A stretch of DNA of 64,000 nt from Rhodosorus marinus (GCA_029953675.1 JAMWBK010000003.1:3162001-3226000); one strand, 5' to 3'; positions 49,841-60,858 are shown, counted from the stretch's first letter. Notes: generated by a model not told the origin, from the sequence alone. Numbers and translations: made by a program.

Positions 49841-51479
49841 TTATCTTGATCTAATCGCGTTCGAGTTAATTGTTCGTCCGGCTGCGCTTCGAGTTAGAAG
49901 CCTTACCGGATCCAGGTCATCCTCATCATCGGAAGGGTAGTAAGTAGGAGGAAGTTCCTGCATTTGAACGCTAGGGGCGGCAGTGATACTTCTGAGATTC
50001 TCCATCACTTTGACTTTCAGCTTCTCCAAGTACTCCTTTCCGTTTTTGTTTTCGATGCTCATCTCTTTTATGTGCAGGTTGAAGTCCGGGGCGAAGTAGT
50101 CCCAAAAGTCCTGGAAGATCAACAGCGAAAAGGGCCGGAACACAAACGCTTAAGGGCGGAAAGGGAAACCATTCACTCGGTGTGACACTCAAGGGCTCAC
50201 GTTGTATGGGATCCTATCGCTGATCTCTGAATCCAGAAGAACTGACGTCTCATGAGTCCAGCATCTCGCGACTGATCTTATTTTGTAACCACCTCCACCA
50301 AGAACGAGTGTAGGAATCCCAAAGCTCTTGACAAACCTCACACACTAGAACAGACACAGACAGAATCCCTTCAGTAACGGAAACAACCACGAAAGCAATA
50401 CGAGTTGCCAATTGCCAAATCTGCGAACTCACCTCGCCATGGCCTTTAGTTGTTAGGTTAAAGCAACCCAATCGGTCTCCCGCGAGGGAGTCTGCACCAC
50501 ATTGGAGGACCACAGCCGATGGCTGGAAGATTTCCATCACCTTTCGGATCACAGGTTGGAAGTTTTGTCTGTAGGACTCGTCCGTGATGCCGTCTTTAAG
50601 AGGAAAGTTAACCGCGTAGTACTCCCCAGACCCTGCTCCCTTGTCCCAAATGTCACCTGTCCCCGGGAAGAACATGTCCCCAAACTTGTGAAAGGAGACC
50701 GTCATAACACGGTCAGTCACATAAAACGCTTCTTCCACTCCGTCCCCATGGTGGACATCAATGTCTATGTACAGAACTCGGGGGAAGAACTTGAGAAGTT
50801 CGAGAATCGCGAGAACTATGTCGTTGATGTAGCAGAACCCAGAAGCCTCCGACTTTTTGGCATGGTGGAGTCCTCCAGCCCAATTGATCGCAATATCCGC
50901 GCTACCAGCCATCAGCTTTCGTGCACCGTCTATTGAGCTCGCAGCGTATTTTTGACAAAACTCGTACAATCCATCAAATAAAGGACAATCGCCCTTCACG
51001 CTAAACTTCTGAAGCTGCTTTGCATGGTTCTGAGCAATGTCCGGAGTAACCCGCCGCAGAAATTCCACATAGTCCTCTGCGTGGAACTGAGAAAGCTCCT
51101 TTGCAGACGCATGTCGGGGCCTATAGACGTCCTGAGAACCAAGAATAAAGCGCGGCAAGAAGGGAAATTAGACCCTGACGACCTGAAGGCGCTGAGAGCT
51201 GCTCCATAGCCCAAGGCTTGTACGGGAGCCCGTGCACGAGTGCGTTCCACGAGCCGACAAGACAATCATAACTTGACCGAATACATGTTCCGTCCCGTGT
51301 TTTCCGTCGTCTTACAAAACCATTCAAGGACGACGTACCATCTTCTTGTACATCCCATACGCAAGAGTTAAATTGTGGACCATACTGATCCGATGGGGCT
51401 TCATTGGATGCTTCTGTCCGTAATAGTAACCCCCGACATCGTTGTCCATAAAATAGCAAACTCGGCTCTTCGGTTCCAT
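49841..51479 (-). CDS. HDAC1: Class I histone deacetylase (RPD3/HDAC1 type)
   Basis: Zn2+-dependent lysine deacetylase of nuclear corepressor complexes. Four exons: 51479-51339, 51131-50433, 50344-50201 and 50110-49841, all at phase 0, giving 417 residues. The start ATG 51479 gives [20 protein letters not shown]. Active-site elements: [18 protein letters not shown] (His-His pair), [17 protein letters not shown] (Zn-binding Asp and His), [38 protein letters not shown] and [17 protein letters not shown] (transition-state Tyr). [14 protein letters not shown] and [14 protein letters not shown] match the end of the domain. The acidic tail ends SDDEDDLDP. The next codons can be read straight to a stop at 49841. 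Alternatively, after removal of 25 nt, they read PDEQLTRTR, which fits the conserved PDERIS-type tail better. It has more than 50% identity by eye to yeast and animal HDAC1/2 over the core. Confidence 0.97.
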
Positions 51480-52119
51480 CGCATCCCTATGTAAACACAC
51501 CCACCTCCAAGCACACTAGATCAAAGCGTCATACTCAAGTCCCGTATATGGGCAGCCGCTTTCCCCCTCCCCACGTCCCCAGTCCTCCTCCAACCCTATC
51601 CGTCCGGGTAAGATCTGGCCTACTTATATCCGCGTTTTCGTCCTGCAGGCGCCTTGCCAATCCGACATAGGCAATCTGTCGCAAAATAGGAATTCTGCGC
51701 TATAATTAGAAGGCATAATCCCATTTATTCGTATAGACAAAATTATAACATGTTGCAATACAGTAGTTTGGAACATTCTCGTCCATAACTTCGCCTGCGA
51801 TGATTCATAATTCTCTACGTCTCAAGCTATTTTTGAGCTTCCGTTGAATAATTGAACAAAGACGATCCTTAACCTGAGACTATTCACCAAATGTGTCTAA
51901 ATCCTCAGTTTCCTAGGCTGTTCTCTCGTTCTTTTCATTGTTCAACTCGGATTAACATTAATTTACGAACTATTCTACTTAGAATATTGTGATTGTATAC
52001 GGTTGGCAGGAATCAAAATCAAAATCTTTTTTCTGTGGGTGTCGTTTGGCTGGCCTCTTAAGAGTCCTCATCGAAGGCTTTCCTTCCCCCCGCAAGAATG
52101 GGGAGCAATACGATTCTGG
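51480..52119. other. Intergenic region upstream of the deacetylase gene
   Basis: 640 bp. The first 180 bp is C-rich and next to the deacetylase start, then A/T-rich sequence runs to the pseudokinase stop. No gene, repeat or RNA recognised. Confidence 0.5.
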
Positions 52120-54693
52120 TTACCAGTGAACTGTGGAAATTGCCTTCTCCACATCCTTCTGAGATATCTCCACCTCTCCCGGTCTGACCGGGCCCGTTAG
52201 GTTGTGGTGCGGTAACCACCGATTGCTTAGTACCTCCCCCATAGTAGGTCGTTTACCCGGTTCGGATTTGAGCAGCTGCTCCAGCAGATCTCTCACGCGC
52301 TTAGAAACGCTGGTATCCTTCGGGAATCTCACCCTTCCTGTTGACTTGGCCCTGAAGCTTTCTTCCCTAGTAGCTTCCTTGAACGGTTCCCTATCAAAAA
52401 GCATAGTGTACATAATCGCCCCGAACGACCACACATCCGCAGCCTGGCTGCCTGCAGAAATTCCAGATTCCACCTCCGGCGCTGCAAAATCAAAAGCATG
52501 GGAGCCGGACTGCCCATCCTCAGAAACAAATAATCCAGCTATCTTCACGTTTCCATCCCCAGATCTATAAATACAGTTGGGCCTCAATGATCCGTGGGCT
52601 ACGGGGACAGAATGCAGGTAGTACAGACCTCGCATAACATCGTACATTATTTCGAGGACGACTTCCTCGGGAAGGGCCCTAGTTTGCCTCCCCGGACGGT
52701 AGTCATAAACCATTCCACGGGACATGTACTCTTCCGCGAACACAGCGACACGTTTCTTCTCATCCCAGAACAACTCTTTGTGGAGCACAACGTGGGGGTG
52801 CAACAACTTCCGCAAAATGGCCACACGCTCAGCGTCAGGTTTGGAGATGAGACCCTTAACTGCCTTCATCATAAAGAAGCTCTTCTCTACCGGCGAGAGA
52901 ATCAAATAGCCGCGATCAGGCTCGCCGAGCTCACCTAGGATTATGTAGTTGCCGACTCTTCTGCCCTTGGATACCACGTTCCCACGCCATGAGTCCATTA
53001 GGGGATTGTATGACAACCTACTTGTCAGAACCTGGTCATCCATCTTCACGCGACATTTCTTTGGTACCAAGGAAGAAAGTCCGGTCAACCAAATCCTTAT
53101 CTCCTCGCTACTGCTGAGTTGGAACACAATTCGACGGCCTGCATTGTCTTCAAAAGACAGTTCGCGACCTTCGCTGAACAATTTCGACACCTTTGTTAAA
53201 GACAGCGTCCCAAATTCCTGTTTCTTCGACTTCCACATGACGCTGCTCAAGTCATTCCCTAGCCAAATCCATCGCTGCTTGAATATCTTTAGAGTGCCCT
53301 GCTTTTGCGCTCGGGTTCCCTTGAGGAGATCGACAATGCACTCGATGACGGTTCTATTCGGGGCAACACTGCAAGGGGTCATTTCAACGGCAGGACTCGT
53401 GTTCAACGGCACGGAATTCATCTGCGGCAGATTTGGCTCGCTAGCATCAGACTGGTGCGGATCATCAGTCACTTGCGTCTCAACTTCAAACTTTCCACCA
53501 TAGTCTACGTCATGGTCCTCCGGGAAATCGGTAGAGGCGACTGAGTCTGATCCTATGCTCTGCACAACGCTAACTGTTGACGCCTGGGAGCTGCTCCCTG
53601 CTTCGGAGTCCAGACTGACTTCCGACCTCAAAGAGCGCGACCCGCTTCTCTGCCTTGCACTCGAGGAAGCATCCTTTCCCGAAGCCTTCGTATTCATCGT
53701 ACTCCTCCCAATGAGCGAATTCAAGCTGGGTAACCCAGAGCCAGATCTGTTCGCACCGGAGCGTGCACGGTCTTCGCTAACTCGTACATTTAAGTGGTCC
53801 ACCGATTCCGACGGCCAACCTTGTGTTCCAATCACTGGGGCACTCAGTTTTCCTTTGGACTTCTCGGAACGGGCACGACCATTTGACCGGGGCCGTACTG
53901 AAGGTTCAACGGTCGGGGGCATGTTGTCCTGTTCAACTCCTACGTACCCATAGCTCCCGCTTCGTTTTGCTGGAGAGGGTGAGGGAGCTTGTAGTTCGGC
54001 AGCGTCGAGGGAGCCAGCCCTTCTCGAAACTTCCGTTTTGTCCTCACCGAGGGCGACGCGTCCCATTCTCACCAGCCCATCGGAAGTCGGGGCTCGGAGG
54101 GAGGCCGGCTCATTTAGATGGTTCGTACGTGGCGAAGGTGGAGGGCGATCAAGAGCCAATTCGTCTGAAACCCGGACATTGTCTTGTCCACCATCCAGAG
54201 ACCCCCTCCTCTTTTCCTCAACAGTCTTCCGCTCAGAACTTCCAACTCTCCTTCCCTTCTTGGACCTCTCCTTACGAAACACTACTCCAGCTACCGGCTG
54301 CGGAGACCGTGTCGGGGAGTCATCTGTAGATATTGCAGAGGACGGTGGAATAGATTCTGCAGATTCCGCCGAGAAAATCTGTCCACCACGGTGGGGAGCA
54401 TCCTGCGTGCTCTGTGAAGGGTTTCTCCGTTCCTTCTTTGACGATTCTATGGGTATCGCCACAGTATCTGCTACATTGACGGCGTCGTTGTCGCTCCGCT
54501 TTTGCCTCCGCAGCTCCTCCTCGTCCTCCTCACCGGACTCCTGACGACTTCCTCCGAAAAGGTTCGAAAGCTTAAGCCTTGAACCACTGGATTCTATCGA
54601 ATCTGCGAGAAATCGATAGTTCTGATCAACCTCAACCTCACCACCGGGAACCCAGTCCTCATCAGACCCCAAGTCGGACTCTTCAGACTCCAT
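52120..54693 (-). CDS. PH-domain protein with degenerate (pseudo)kinase domain
   Basis: Intronless 857-residue protein from ATG 54693 (the frame is open 11 codons further to a TTG). Residues 1-430 are disordered, rich in Ser, Arg and Glu. A PH-like domain follows (about 450-550: ALKGTRAQKQ-type start, LKIFKQRWIWLG, FGTLSLTKVSKLF, ending IWLTGLSSLVP). The kinase-like domain spans about 581-857: a glycine loop without the usual pattern (LGELGEPDRGYLI), the VAIK-type Lys kept (FFMMKAV), HRD replaced by HGS (VAHGSLRPN, about residue 700), DFG replaced by AGL (VKIAGLF, about 719), APE kept (FAAPEV) and ADVWSFGAIMYTMLF. Loss of both catalytic aspartates predicts no phosphotransfer. The overall layout and the C-terminal segment VEISQKDVEKAI recall CaMKK/SnRK-activating kinases. 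It is probably a membrane- or phosphoinositide-recruited scaffold. Confidence 0.85.
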   Translation of the reverse strand: MESEESDLGSDEDWVPGGEVEVDQNYRFLADSIESSGSRLKLSNLFGGSRQESGEEDEEELRRQKRSDNDAVNVADTVAIPIESSKKERRNPSQSTQDAPHRGGQIFSAESAESIPPSSAISTDDSPTRSPQPVAGVVFRKERSKKGRRVGSSERKTVEEKRRGSLDGGQDNVRVSDELALDRPPPSPRTNHLNEPASLRAPTSDGLVRMGRVALGEDKTEVSRRAGSLDAAELQAPSPSPAKRSGSYGYVGVEQDNMPPTVEPSVRPRSNGRARSEKSKGKLSAPVIGTQGWPSESVDHLNVRVSEDRARSGANRSGSGLPSLNSLIGRSTMNTKASGKDASSSARQRSGSRSLRSEVSLDSEAGSSSQASTVSVVQSIGSDSVASTDFPEDHDVDYGGKFEVETQVTDDPHQSDASEPNLPQMNSVPLNTSPAVEMTPCSVAPNRTVIECIVDLLKGTRAQKQGTLKIFKQRWIWLGNDLSSVMWKSKKQEFGTLSLTKVSKLFSEGRELSFEDNAGRRIVFQLSSSEEIRIWLTGLSSLVPKKCRVKMDDQVLTSRLSYNPLMDSWRGNVVSKGRRVGNYIILGELGEPDRGYLILSPVEKSFFMMKAVKGLISKPDAERVAILRKLLHPHVVLHKELFWDEKKRVAVFAEEYMSRGMVYDYRPGRQTRALPEEVVLEIMYDVMRGLYYLHSVPVAHGSLRPNCIYRSGDGNVKIAGLFVSEDGQSGSHAFDFAAPEVESGISAGSQAADVWSFGAIMYTMLFDREPFKEATREESFRAKSTGRVRFPKDTSVSKRVRDLLEQLLKSEPGKRPTMGEVLSNRWLPHHNLTGPVRPGEVEISQKDVEKAISTVHW

Positions 54694-55807
54694 CCGTTGT
54701 ACGGACCAAGGCCAAAAAACAACCAAAACGAGCTAACGCAAGAGTACTCCAAAACTCCAGAACTCGACAAGTCACGAGCAACCGCTACATATCAGCAAAA
54801 GAACGTGCCTGATGACCACCACGACCATACACAAGCACCAAACATTGCACAAACATCCCTCGCCTCGGAATTTACCAAAGAAAAAGCTGGCCCAAGTCCC
54901 GTAGGCCAAAACCACTCGTCCCCATCAAACCTCCCTCCCTTTCTAAACCAAGTAAATTGTCCACCACCGCAACTGACGATAACCACCTCATCACCACTCT
55001 TCGAACAAAGTCAAACGACCCTTTCACCAAACTCATCGCTTCCCAACCAACAACACCTTTTTTCAAGACCTTTCGTGGACATATATGAACTAAATTTCTC
55101 AAACACATCCCAAAAAGAGCCACCGAACTGAACAGTTTTCCCTAAGACGTTGAACATCACTCTTTCTTTTTTTTTGCCCTAACAGTAGCAGAATTCATAT
55201 TAAAATAGTAATAACAGCAAGTACCAAGAACAGAAGCGGGGAGGGGGGGTGGGGGTCGGAAGGCAAGGACGGGAGGGGGGGTTCTGTGTAGTGAAGTAGC
55301 GAAAAGCACCATCGCGTGATCCTTTTGATACTTAATATTTTGGTGCATTTCTTTCCCCCGCTCTTTTTGGTTACCCCATTTTTTTGATTCTTGTCATCCG
55401 TTTTGGTTTACTTTTTTTATGCGTTCCCAGCACCATGGATTTCATTTCGAAAAAAAGAAGACAGCTCAGGGTTCGAGATTATCAGCTTCAAGGTGTTTTT
55501 GAGCCAAATTAAATACTCGTAAGAGGGGTTTGCAGATGGCGAAGAAATTATTGCAGGTTTGGATATACTGCGGGAGAGGGGGGGGTGGAAAGAAAACAGG
55601 AGGTCAAAGGGGGCAGATGGGCCGGGTGGGGGTAGAACCTGCGAGAATTGTTCAAATTGGTTTGGTATACTGTGTCTAGGAAGATTGTTTGGGGGGAGGT
55701 GGAATATGTTAAGATTAAAGGTTTGCTGCATTATTTGACAATTGAGATTGAAACACAGTGGGTGAGAGACGATTTTGAATAGTTGTTGGTGTGTTAGTCA
55801 TATAGGG
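54694..55807. other. Intergenic region with low-complexity sequence
   Basis: 1.1 kb upstream of the pseudokinase gene. The first 450 bp is C/A-rich. 55150-55700 carries T runs and G-rich blocks (gggagggggg near 55270). Open frames here are low-complexity and not coding-like. Confidence 0.45.
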
Positions 55808-55920
55808 TTGTGCGAAGTGGGCCGGGTTTTCCGCTGTTTACGACCCAGAAGTGGTTAAACCCGCGAAAACAGGGGGGTTTAGAGGGGTAAACAGCGAAAA
55901 ACCCGACCCACCTAGCACAA
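55808..55920. repeat. 113-bp palindromic (inverted-repeat) element
   Basis: Arms 55808-55841 and 55887-55920 are reverse complements with four mismatches in 34, beginning ttgtgc and ending in gctgtttac. The 45-nt spacer contains a smaller nested inverted pair (ttaaaccc and gggttta). It could fold into a long hairpin. No target-site duplication was recognised. Confidence 0.88.
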
Positions 55921-56555
55921 ACGTTGGCCGAAACAAAGAAATCAAGCGGCAGAAATCCCTTGGTAGCAAGCAATGAACGGGTAATATTGGCGGAGGGAAG
56001 CGTTTTCAAATTGTTTCGTATGCTGGATGCTTCCCGATGTTGCTTTCAATGACCAACCAGGATGATGCGATGTTGCTTTCAATGACCAACCAGGATGAAG
56101 TAGAAAGACATAGGGAGGACTGGTTCGATTCCGTGTCCCCCGGTGTTTTCTTCCCGCAGTGAGTAAGCAACGGAGCAACAGGACCTGGTTTTCGAGTTGC
56201 TCACTGGGCGACTTGGAGCGGAAGCCCGTTTTTGTTGATGGTCGGACGACCGGACCCCCAAAAGTTTGCTTCTAGCATTTCCGTTGTTCTGTCTAGCTTT
56301 CTTGGTTATGCTTTTCCACGCGGCGAGTTACGAAAAGTCGTTCACACCAGAATAGGAATGGGGTTGATGATCTAGAGAGCAGGATGAGCACTTTTGCATG
56401 GAACACTATATGTTCGTGCTTGCCTTTATTCGATTACTCTACCCCGGGTACATTAGCTCTGCTGAGGTTACGTCAGCGTAAACTCGCAGCGGTTGCCGCG
56501 TTGCCGATCAGATCAGTGCCTATCAGTTGTACGGAACAACACAATTGACCGGATT
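55921..56555. other. Intergenic region 3' of the pentapeptide gene
   Basis: 635 bp containing the 33-bp tandem duplication at 56035-56100. Otherwise no gene is recognised. Confidence 0.45.
56035..56100. repeat. 33-bp tandem duplication
   Basis: Copies 56035-56067 and 56068-56100, both starting cgatgttgctttcaatgacc, with one difference near the end. Confidence 0.95.
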
Positions 56556-57496
56556 TCACTCAGCATCAGGGCACATCAGAGACTCTGTTGTCGATACTTC
56601 TGTTATAGGATTTATGCCTTTCGCCTTCTTGCAGAGGCGTAGAACCTGTGTGAGGAGTGGACAGCAGGAGTCGATTCTCAGGGTTATGTTCTCACTGAAA
56701 TTTGAATCCCCATACGGAAAGGTTGGTGGTATGCTATTTACCGTCGCTGGATCAATAAGGGCGTCGGAAAAGTCTGCCCCAGTGATATCCGCACCGTCGA
56801 ACTTCACGCCAATGAGATTAGCCCCCTGCAGTTCTGTGTTGATTAGCTTTGCTCGTGTGAACTTCACCTTGGGCGCAAAGACATTGGTGAGTTTGGCTGA
56901 TGTGAAGTCCGCGTCACTGGACATAGTTTAGAGAAGGCGAAGATTCAGCTTCCAGTCGAATGATTCGCTTGCTCGCCGACACTTGTCGAACAGCAAGCGA
57001 ATATCCAATGTGAACAGAAGAATTTGTGCATGCACTTTTTTTCCGGTGCCACCTCGACGACGTAAAAGCAAAGACCTTCTTGGGTTCGTGTGACACGGGT
57101 ATTGACGTACGTGAAATTTGCATCCTCAACATTTGCGTTCGTCAGGTCAGCGTTTTTGAAGATCGCCGACTGGCAGTTAGCTTTTGTGAATATAGCACCT
57201 GGTTATGCAGCGCTCTCCTCACTTCAGCTGGAAGCGCAAAAGCCGTCCATTGGCGTTGAAGTTCGTATGACGATGGCCTTACCGACGAGGTCCTTCCGAT
57301 TGGTGAAGTCTGCCCCACCCAGGCTCTGGTTGTGATCATAGTTCAAGATCTCTCCAGCGATTACTGGAGCAGCAAATACAGATCCAGCAATAACAACAGC
57401 GGCGCCAAATTGACCTAGACTCCTTCCGCAAATCTTTAATTCATGTGACGGACTTTTATGCGCACAGACAAGGTTTCCTACGAAACAAGAGCTCAT
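56556..57496 (-). CDS. Thylakoid-lumen pentapeptide-repeat protein
   Basis: Four exons: 57496-57283, 57198-57111, 56916-56742 and 56645-56556, giving 188 residues, like TL15/TL17-type lumen proteins of plants. The leader MSSCFVGNLVC is a plastid transit peptide with an early Phe. It is followed by a second signal, CGRSLGQFGAAVVIAGSVFA then APVIAGEI, which suits thylakoid transfer. The lone Arg before a hydrophobic stretch does not decide between Sec and Tat. Pentapeptide repeats (A-N/D-L/F-x-x) follow: LGGADFTN, FTKANCQSAIFKNADLTNAN, VEDANFTDADFTSAKLTN, LQGANLIGVKFDGADITGAD, forming a right-handed beta helix. The tail LCKKAKGINPITEVSTTESL with a final Cys matches the conserved end of these proteins. 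Exon 2 ends in AC and exon 3 restores Thr, giving an unbroken repeat. That is why I chose this donor over a later one. The function of the family is unknown. Confidence 0.88.
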
Positions 57497-58097
57497 TATG
57501 TAGTCGCCGCGAACCAGCAGTAAATTTTCGGGACAGCCAGCTAGAAAATAGAAGAAGCCACTAATCGCCTTCAGCAATTCGCCAATGCTCACCCGGGATT
57601 ACACCACTCCAGGCTTCACTCGAGATACCAGGAAGAACTCGAATCGGCATATCACAACATGACGATTTGTGCGTGGATTTTTGATGGCCGCGAACGCAAA
57701 GTGAGAATCCATGCAGCACCGGTCATTTCGGTTTTCGCAAAGAACAGGCGAGGGCTGTGTTGAAGCTCATCAGTAGGTGACAGAAGTCGCCTATTTTCAC
57801 CCCTCAAATCCTCTCTGCCCTGCATCGAAGCATCCTCCTGTTCGAGGGTATGGAGTTCCTTGCATTGGTGCTATACTCAGGCGAGAGTGGGGAGGAGAGC
57901 GACTGCAATGCTACTATGACGGAAATTCGGAACTAGATGGTTCGGAGATAGTACAACGTGGCAATCGCTCCCTGAGCAACAGATGAGGACCTTCGGGTAG
58001 GTACGGAACTGTCATTTTCTATTTATTGGTACTGAACGCTACACCCGGGAAGCGACGAAAATTATCTGACGGGGGTCGAACTCCGAAACCGCAACTT
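57497..58097. other. Intergenic region between two plastid-protein genes
   Basis: 601 bp holding the promoter of the pentapeptide gene and the 3' flank of the fibrillin gene, both on the minus strand. No gene or repeat seen. Confidence 0.5.
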
Positions 58098-58990
58098 TTA
58101 CATCATCTTTGCGAACAAGAACAAGTTTGACCCCTTCCCGCGGCTGATTCGGATCTTATCGTCGAGCTGTATGACAGGAACAAAATCAAAATTCCGTTCA
58201 GGATATTGGTGTGAGGGAACTTCTAGATTACATTTGCCTTGGTTGAAGCCGAGCTACTTACGTAATAAGTGTCAATAAATGTCTCCGGGACGGTGCCGCG
58301 AACTCGCTGGTAAATTTCTTCTACGGGAATGTCCAGCTTCAAGGCACCAAGGTCAAACCTTTCGAACGCGCTTCCGCCTTTGATGGTCGCCTTTTCTAAC
58401 GCGACTTCTAACCTCTCCGCCCCGACCGGAGTGAGTCGACCATTCGTGACGACAGTGCCAGTGAGCATGGGGAAAGCGGTGATGTCGATCTCGTTGATCA
58501 GCTCCCCAGTTTCCATTGAGATAGTCTGGCGTACTTGTCCGACTTCAACGAATGGACTCGCAGTTGATGCCAGTAGTGGGTTTGCTTTGTAGAAAGGTGT
58601 AGACAAGTAGATGAGGTTCCAACGCCCTTCGATTGCATCCGTCTCAACCGGAGCCGGGTTCGGGTTGTCTGCCTCAAGTGAGGCCACAATATCCTCAATT
58701 ATCGACTTCTGCTCGGAGGAAGCAGTCTGTCCTCTGTTCGTCACCGCACAAATCTCGAGGAGCTGGGTTGTGAGATCCGACCTCGACTGATTCACTCCAC
58801 TAGAACTGTCAATGTCTGCCGACGTCGGCACTGCCGTATCAGACGGCGCCTCATCCTCCGCCTCATCCATGTTCATTTTGAGCACACATCGTCGCTGACT
58901 CCTCAGATTAGCGCGCTGCTTACGTACGTTAGCACGACCCTGGACAAACGCACCACGGGCGCCTACAGCAATACCACTAATGAACGCCAT
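58098..58990 (-). CDS. PAP/fibrillin plastid-lipid-associated protein
   Basis: Two exons, 58990-58262 and 58166-58098, with a 95-nt intron at phase 0, giving 265 residues. The start MAFISGIAVGARGAFVQG and the following Arg-rich stretch to about residue 40 form a plastid transit peptide. An acidic linker follows. The fibrillin lipocalin-like domain shows LLEICAVTNRGQTA, IEGRWNLIYLSTPFYKANP, VGQVRQTISMETGELINEID and FERFDLGALKLDIP. The second exon LDDKIRISRGKGSNLFLF completes the conserved DEDLRISRG-type end of the domain. That is why I end the gene there and not at the in-frame stop inside the intron (58223). Fibrillins bind prenyl lipids in plastoglobules, thylakoids or stroma. The subfamily is not assigned. 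An upstream GTG in frame was not used. Confidence 0.9.
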
Positions 58991-60858
58991 ATCCACCTCA
59001 CACCCAAACCAAGTCTACACTTCGCAAAATCACAAACCTCTAGCCCTCCCAGAAAATTTGATGTTCACAGAATTCCTACCAAGCACAGTCAAATGAAATG
59101 CCCATTTCCCCTCCCACAATTCCCCTTCATGTAAATCCCGCATTCTTGCCGAAGCGGTTCGGTCGATCTACCGACTTCCCAACAGCAGCGTAACCCGCAA
59201 AGAACCGGTCAGAAACGCGATTATATCAGATTCTAATTAGTTAATAAAAATTAAATCTGTTGCCTATAGCCGGCGTTTTAAATCATCGTTCCTGACTGTA
59301 GACTCGGTAACTAGTGACTAGACCAGCCGGAGTTCAATTCTAACAAAAAACGAAATATCGAGGTGGACATTCAAGAGGGGGGGAACCAGAGCTTTGCAAA
59401 TAGATATCTTAATATATTGCTTTATTTAAATGCCCTTTTGCTAAGTACGAGCAAATTGGTATGGCAGAAGCATACTAACGGGGGAAACTAAAATATCTGG
59501 AAATTCTTTGTTTTTAGAAGAAACCGGGCAAATCCACAGCCTCTATCCATCCAATGAATGGTTTCCCATTCATATCGGTTCCCAGTTTGTCCAATAGAGT
59601 ATCTTGAATGGTCGTTCTTTTGGAATATTTTGTTGATTAGACGTAGAGTATTCCTTTTTAGGGCCAATGAAAAAGCTTTGCTTACAGTTAACGATATTTC
59701 CTATTGATCAGATTTTTTTGGAGATTCTGAAATACTCCAGCACTCACCCAACGGATACTGGGCACGTCTTCGAGGAAACTGGAGTGCACGTACGGCTAAA
59801 CTGGTCCGCTGGCTAGTGGCGCGAGCAATGTAGCAAGTGTGCAGGGTGCATGATCGGGAATCCTGCTTTGCTGCATCGCGAAATAGAGTGCTCGGGCATC
59901 TTAGGTTTGACAGACTCGCATTATAATGAACCGGTCCCACTTGAGACCCGGATGAGTTTGATGGCACTATCATTTCCAAAAATTCCCTGGCACACTTCGG
60001 TTTTGATCTTGGACTAGTGTGTGCACTACTGGGTAAAATTTAAGGAACCCATTTAGGAGTAATTCCCCTAGCCAAACGCTGGGCAACCGATGGGGAAGTC
60101 AATCTTCTTTCAGCCCCAATCTCTCCTGAACCACCTACGTTCTTCAATTGACGATATCTTCAGTGTCGTGGTGAAACTTCAACTTACAAGCAGATCGAGG
60201 TTGATCAACAGTGTGGATAAGCGGATCAGAACCCGATCCGCTAGCTAGCTGGAAGGCTTGTGTACAATCTATTATAGCTTTGCATCGAATGAGAACTGTA
60301 CCGATCTCCTAAGAATAGTCGATGCAACCCACGTCACCTCGAAGTGTGGGTTTATCGAAGAAACGAGCCCGCTCGCCGGGATCGATAGGACCACTCCAGC
60401 ACAACCCATACTCCCCTGCGACCCCAACCCGGGGCAGATTTTCCATGCAGACGAGTGCATAAACTCTAAACAATAATGGCACTACTAATGACCACTGCCA
60501 TGCAGTCTCTTCAGTAATCAAACGAAACTTGCCCAAATCAGGACCCGGCTGAAATCCCGTTCATGCTTTCACGACACCAACCCGAGCACAACAACTGAAA
60601 CTGCGTCGTCACAAGTGCGTCCCATCTTGTTCCCTACCTTCAACCCCAACCGCTTTTTGAGTTTATACTCTTTTTTTCACTGCATCTATAGCTTTAACAA
60701 TACTAATCTATTGCCAATATTGGACAAACGGTTGCAGTTGGTCACCGTACCAACCGCCATCGGTGCTGGGGCATCCAGGTGGGGTGACGGTTGGAGGACG
60801 ATCTCGTGCTGGTCGTGACTTGGCCTGGCCCGCCGTTCGTTGCTACCTCGCGTCTTCG
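58991..60858. other. Intergenic region upstream of the fibrillin gene
   Basis: 1.9 kb. The first 250 bp is the likely fibrillin promoter (A/T-rich near 59220-59260). 59300-60850 has short open frames only (up to 92 codons) with no recognised domain. A T-loop-like gttcaattct at 59333 was checked and does not belong to a foldable tRNA. Confidence 0.5.

Noticed and set aside
58060-58100. Reverse-strand ggagttcgaccccc resembling a tRNA T arm
   Set aside because: It lies at the fibrillin stop codon and no complete cloverleaf can be drawn.
58223-58262. Fibrillin ending at the in-frame stop 58223
   Set aside because: The frame crosses a consensus gtaagt donor, and splicing to 58166 restores the conserved end of the domain.
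59310-59350. tRNA-like T-loop (gttcaattct)
   Set aside because: No matching anticodon arm, D arm or acceptor stem can be paired around it.
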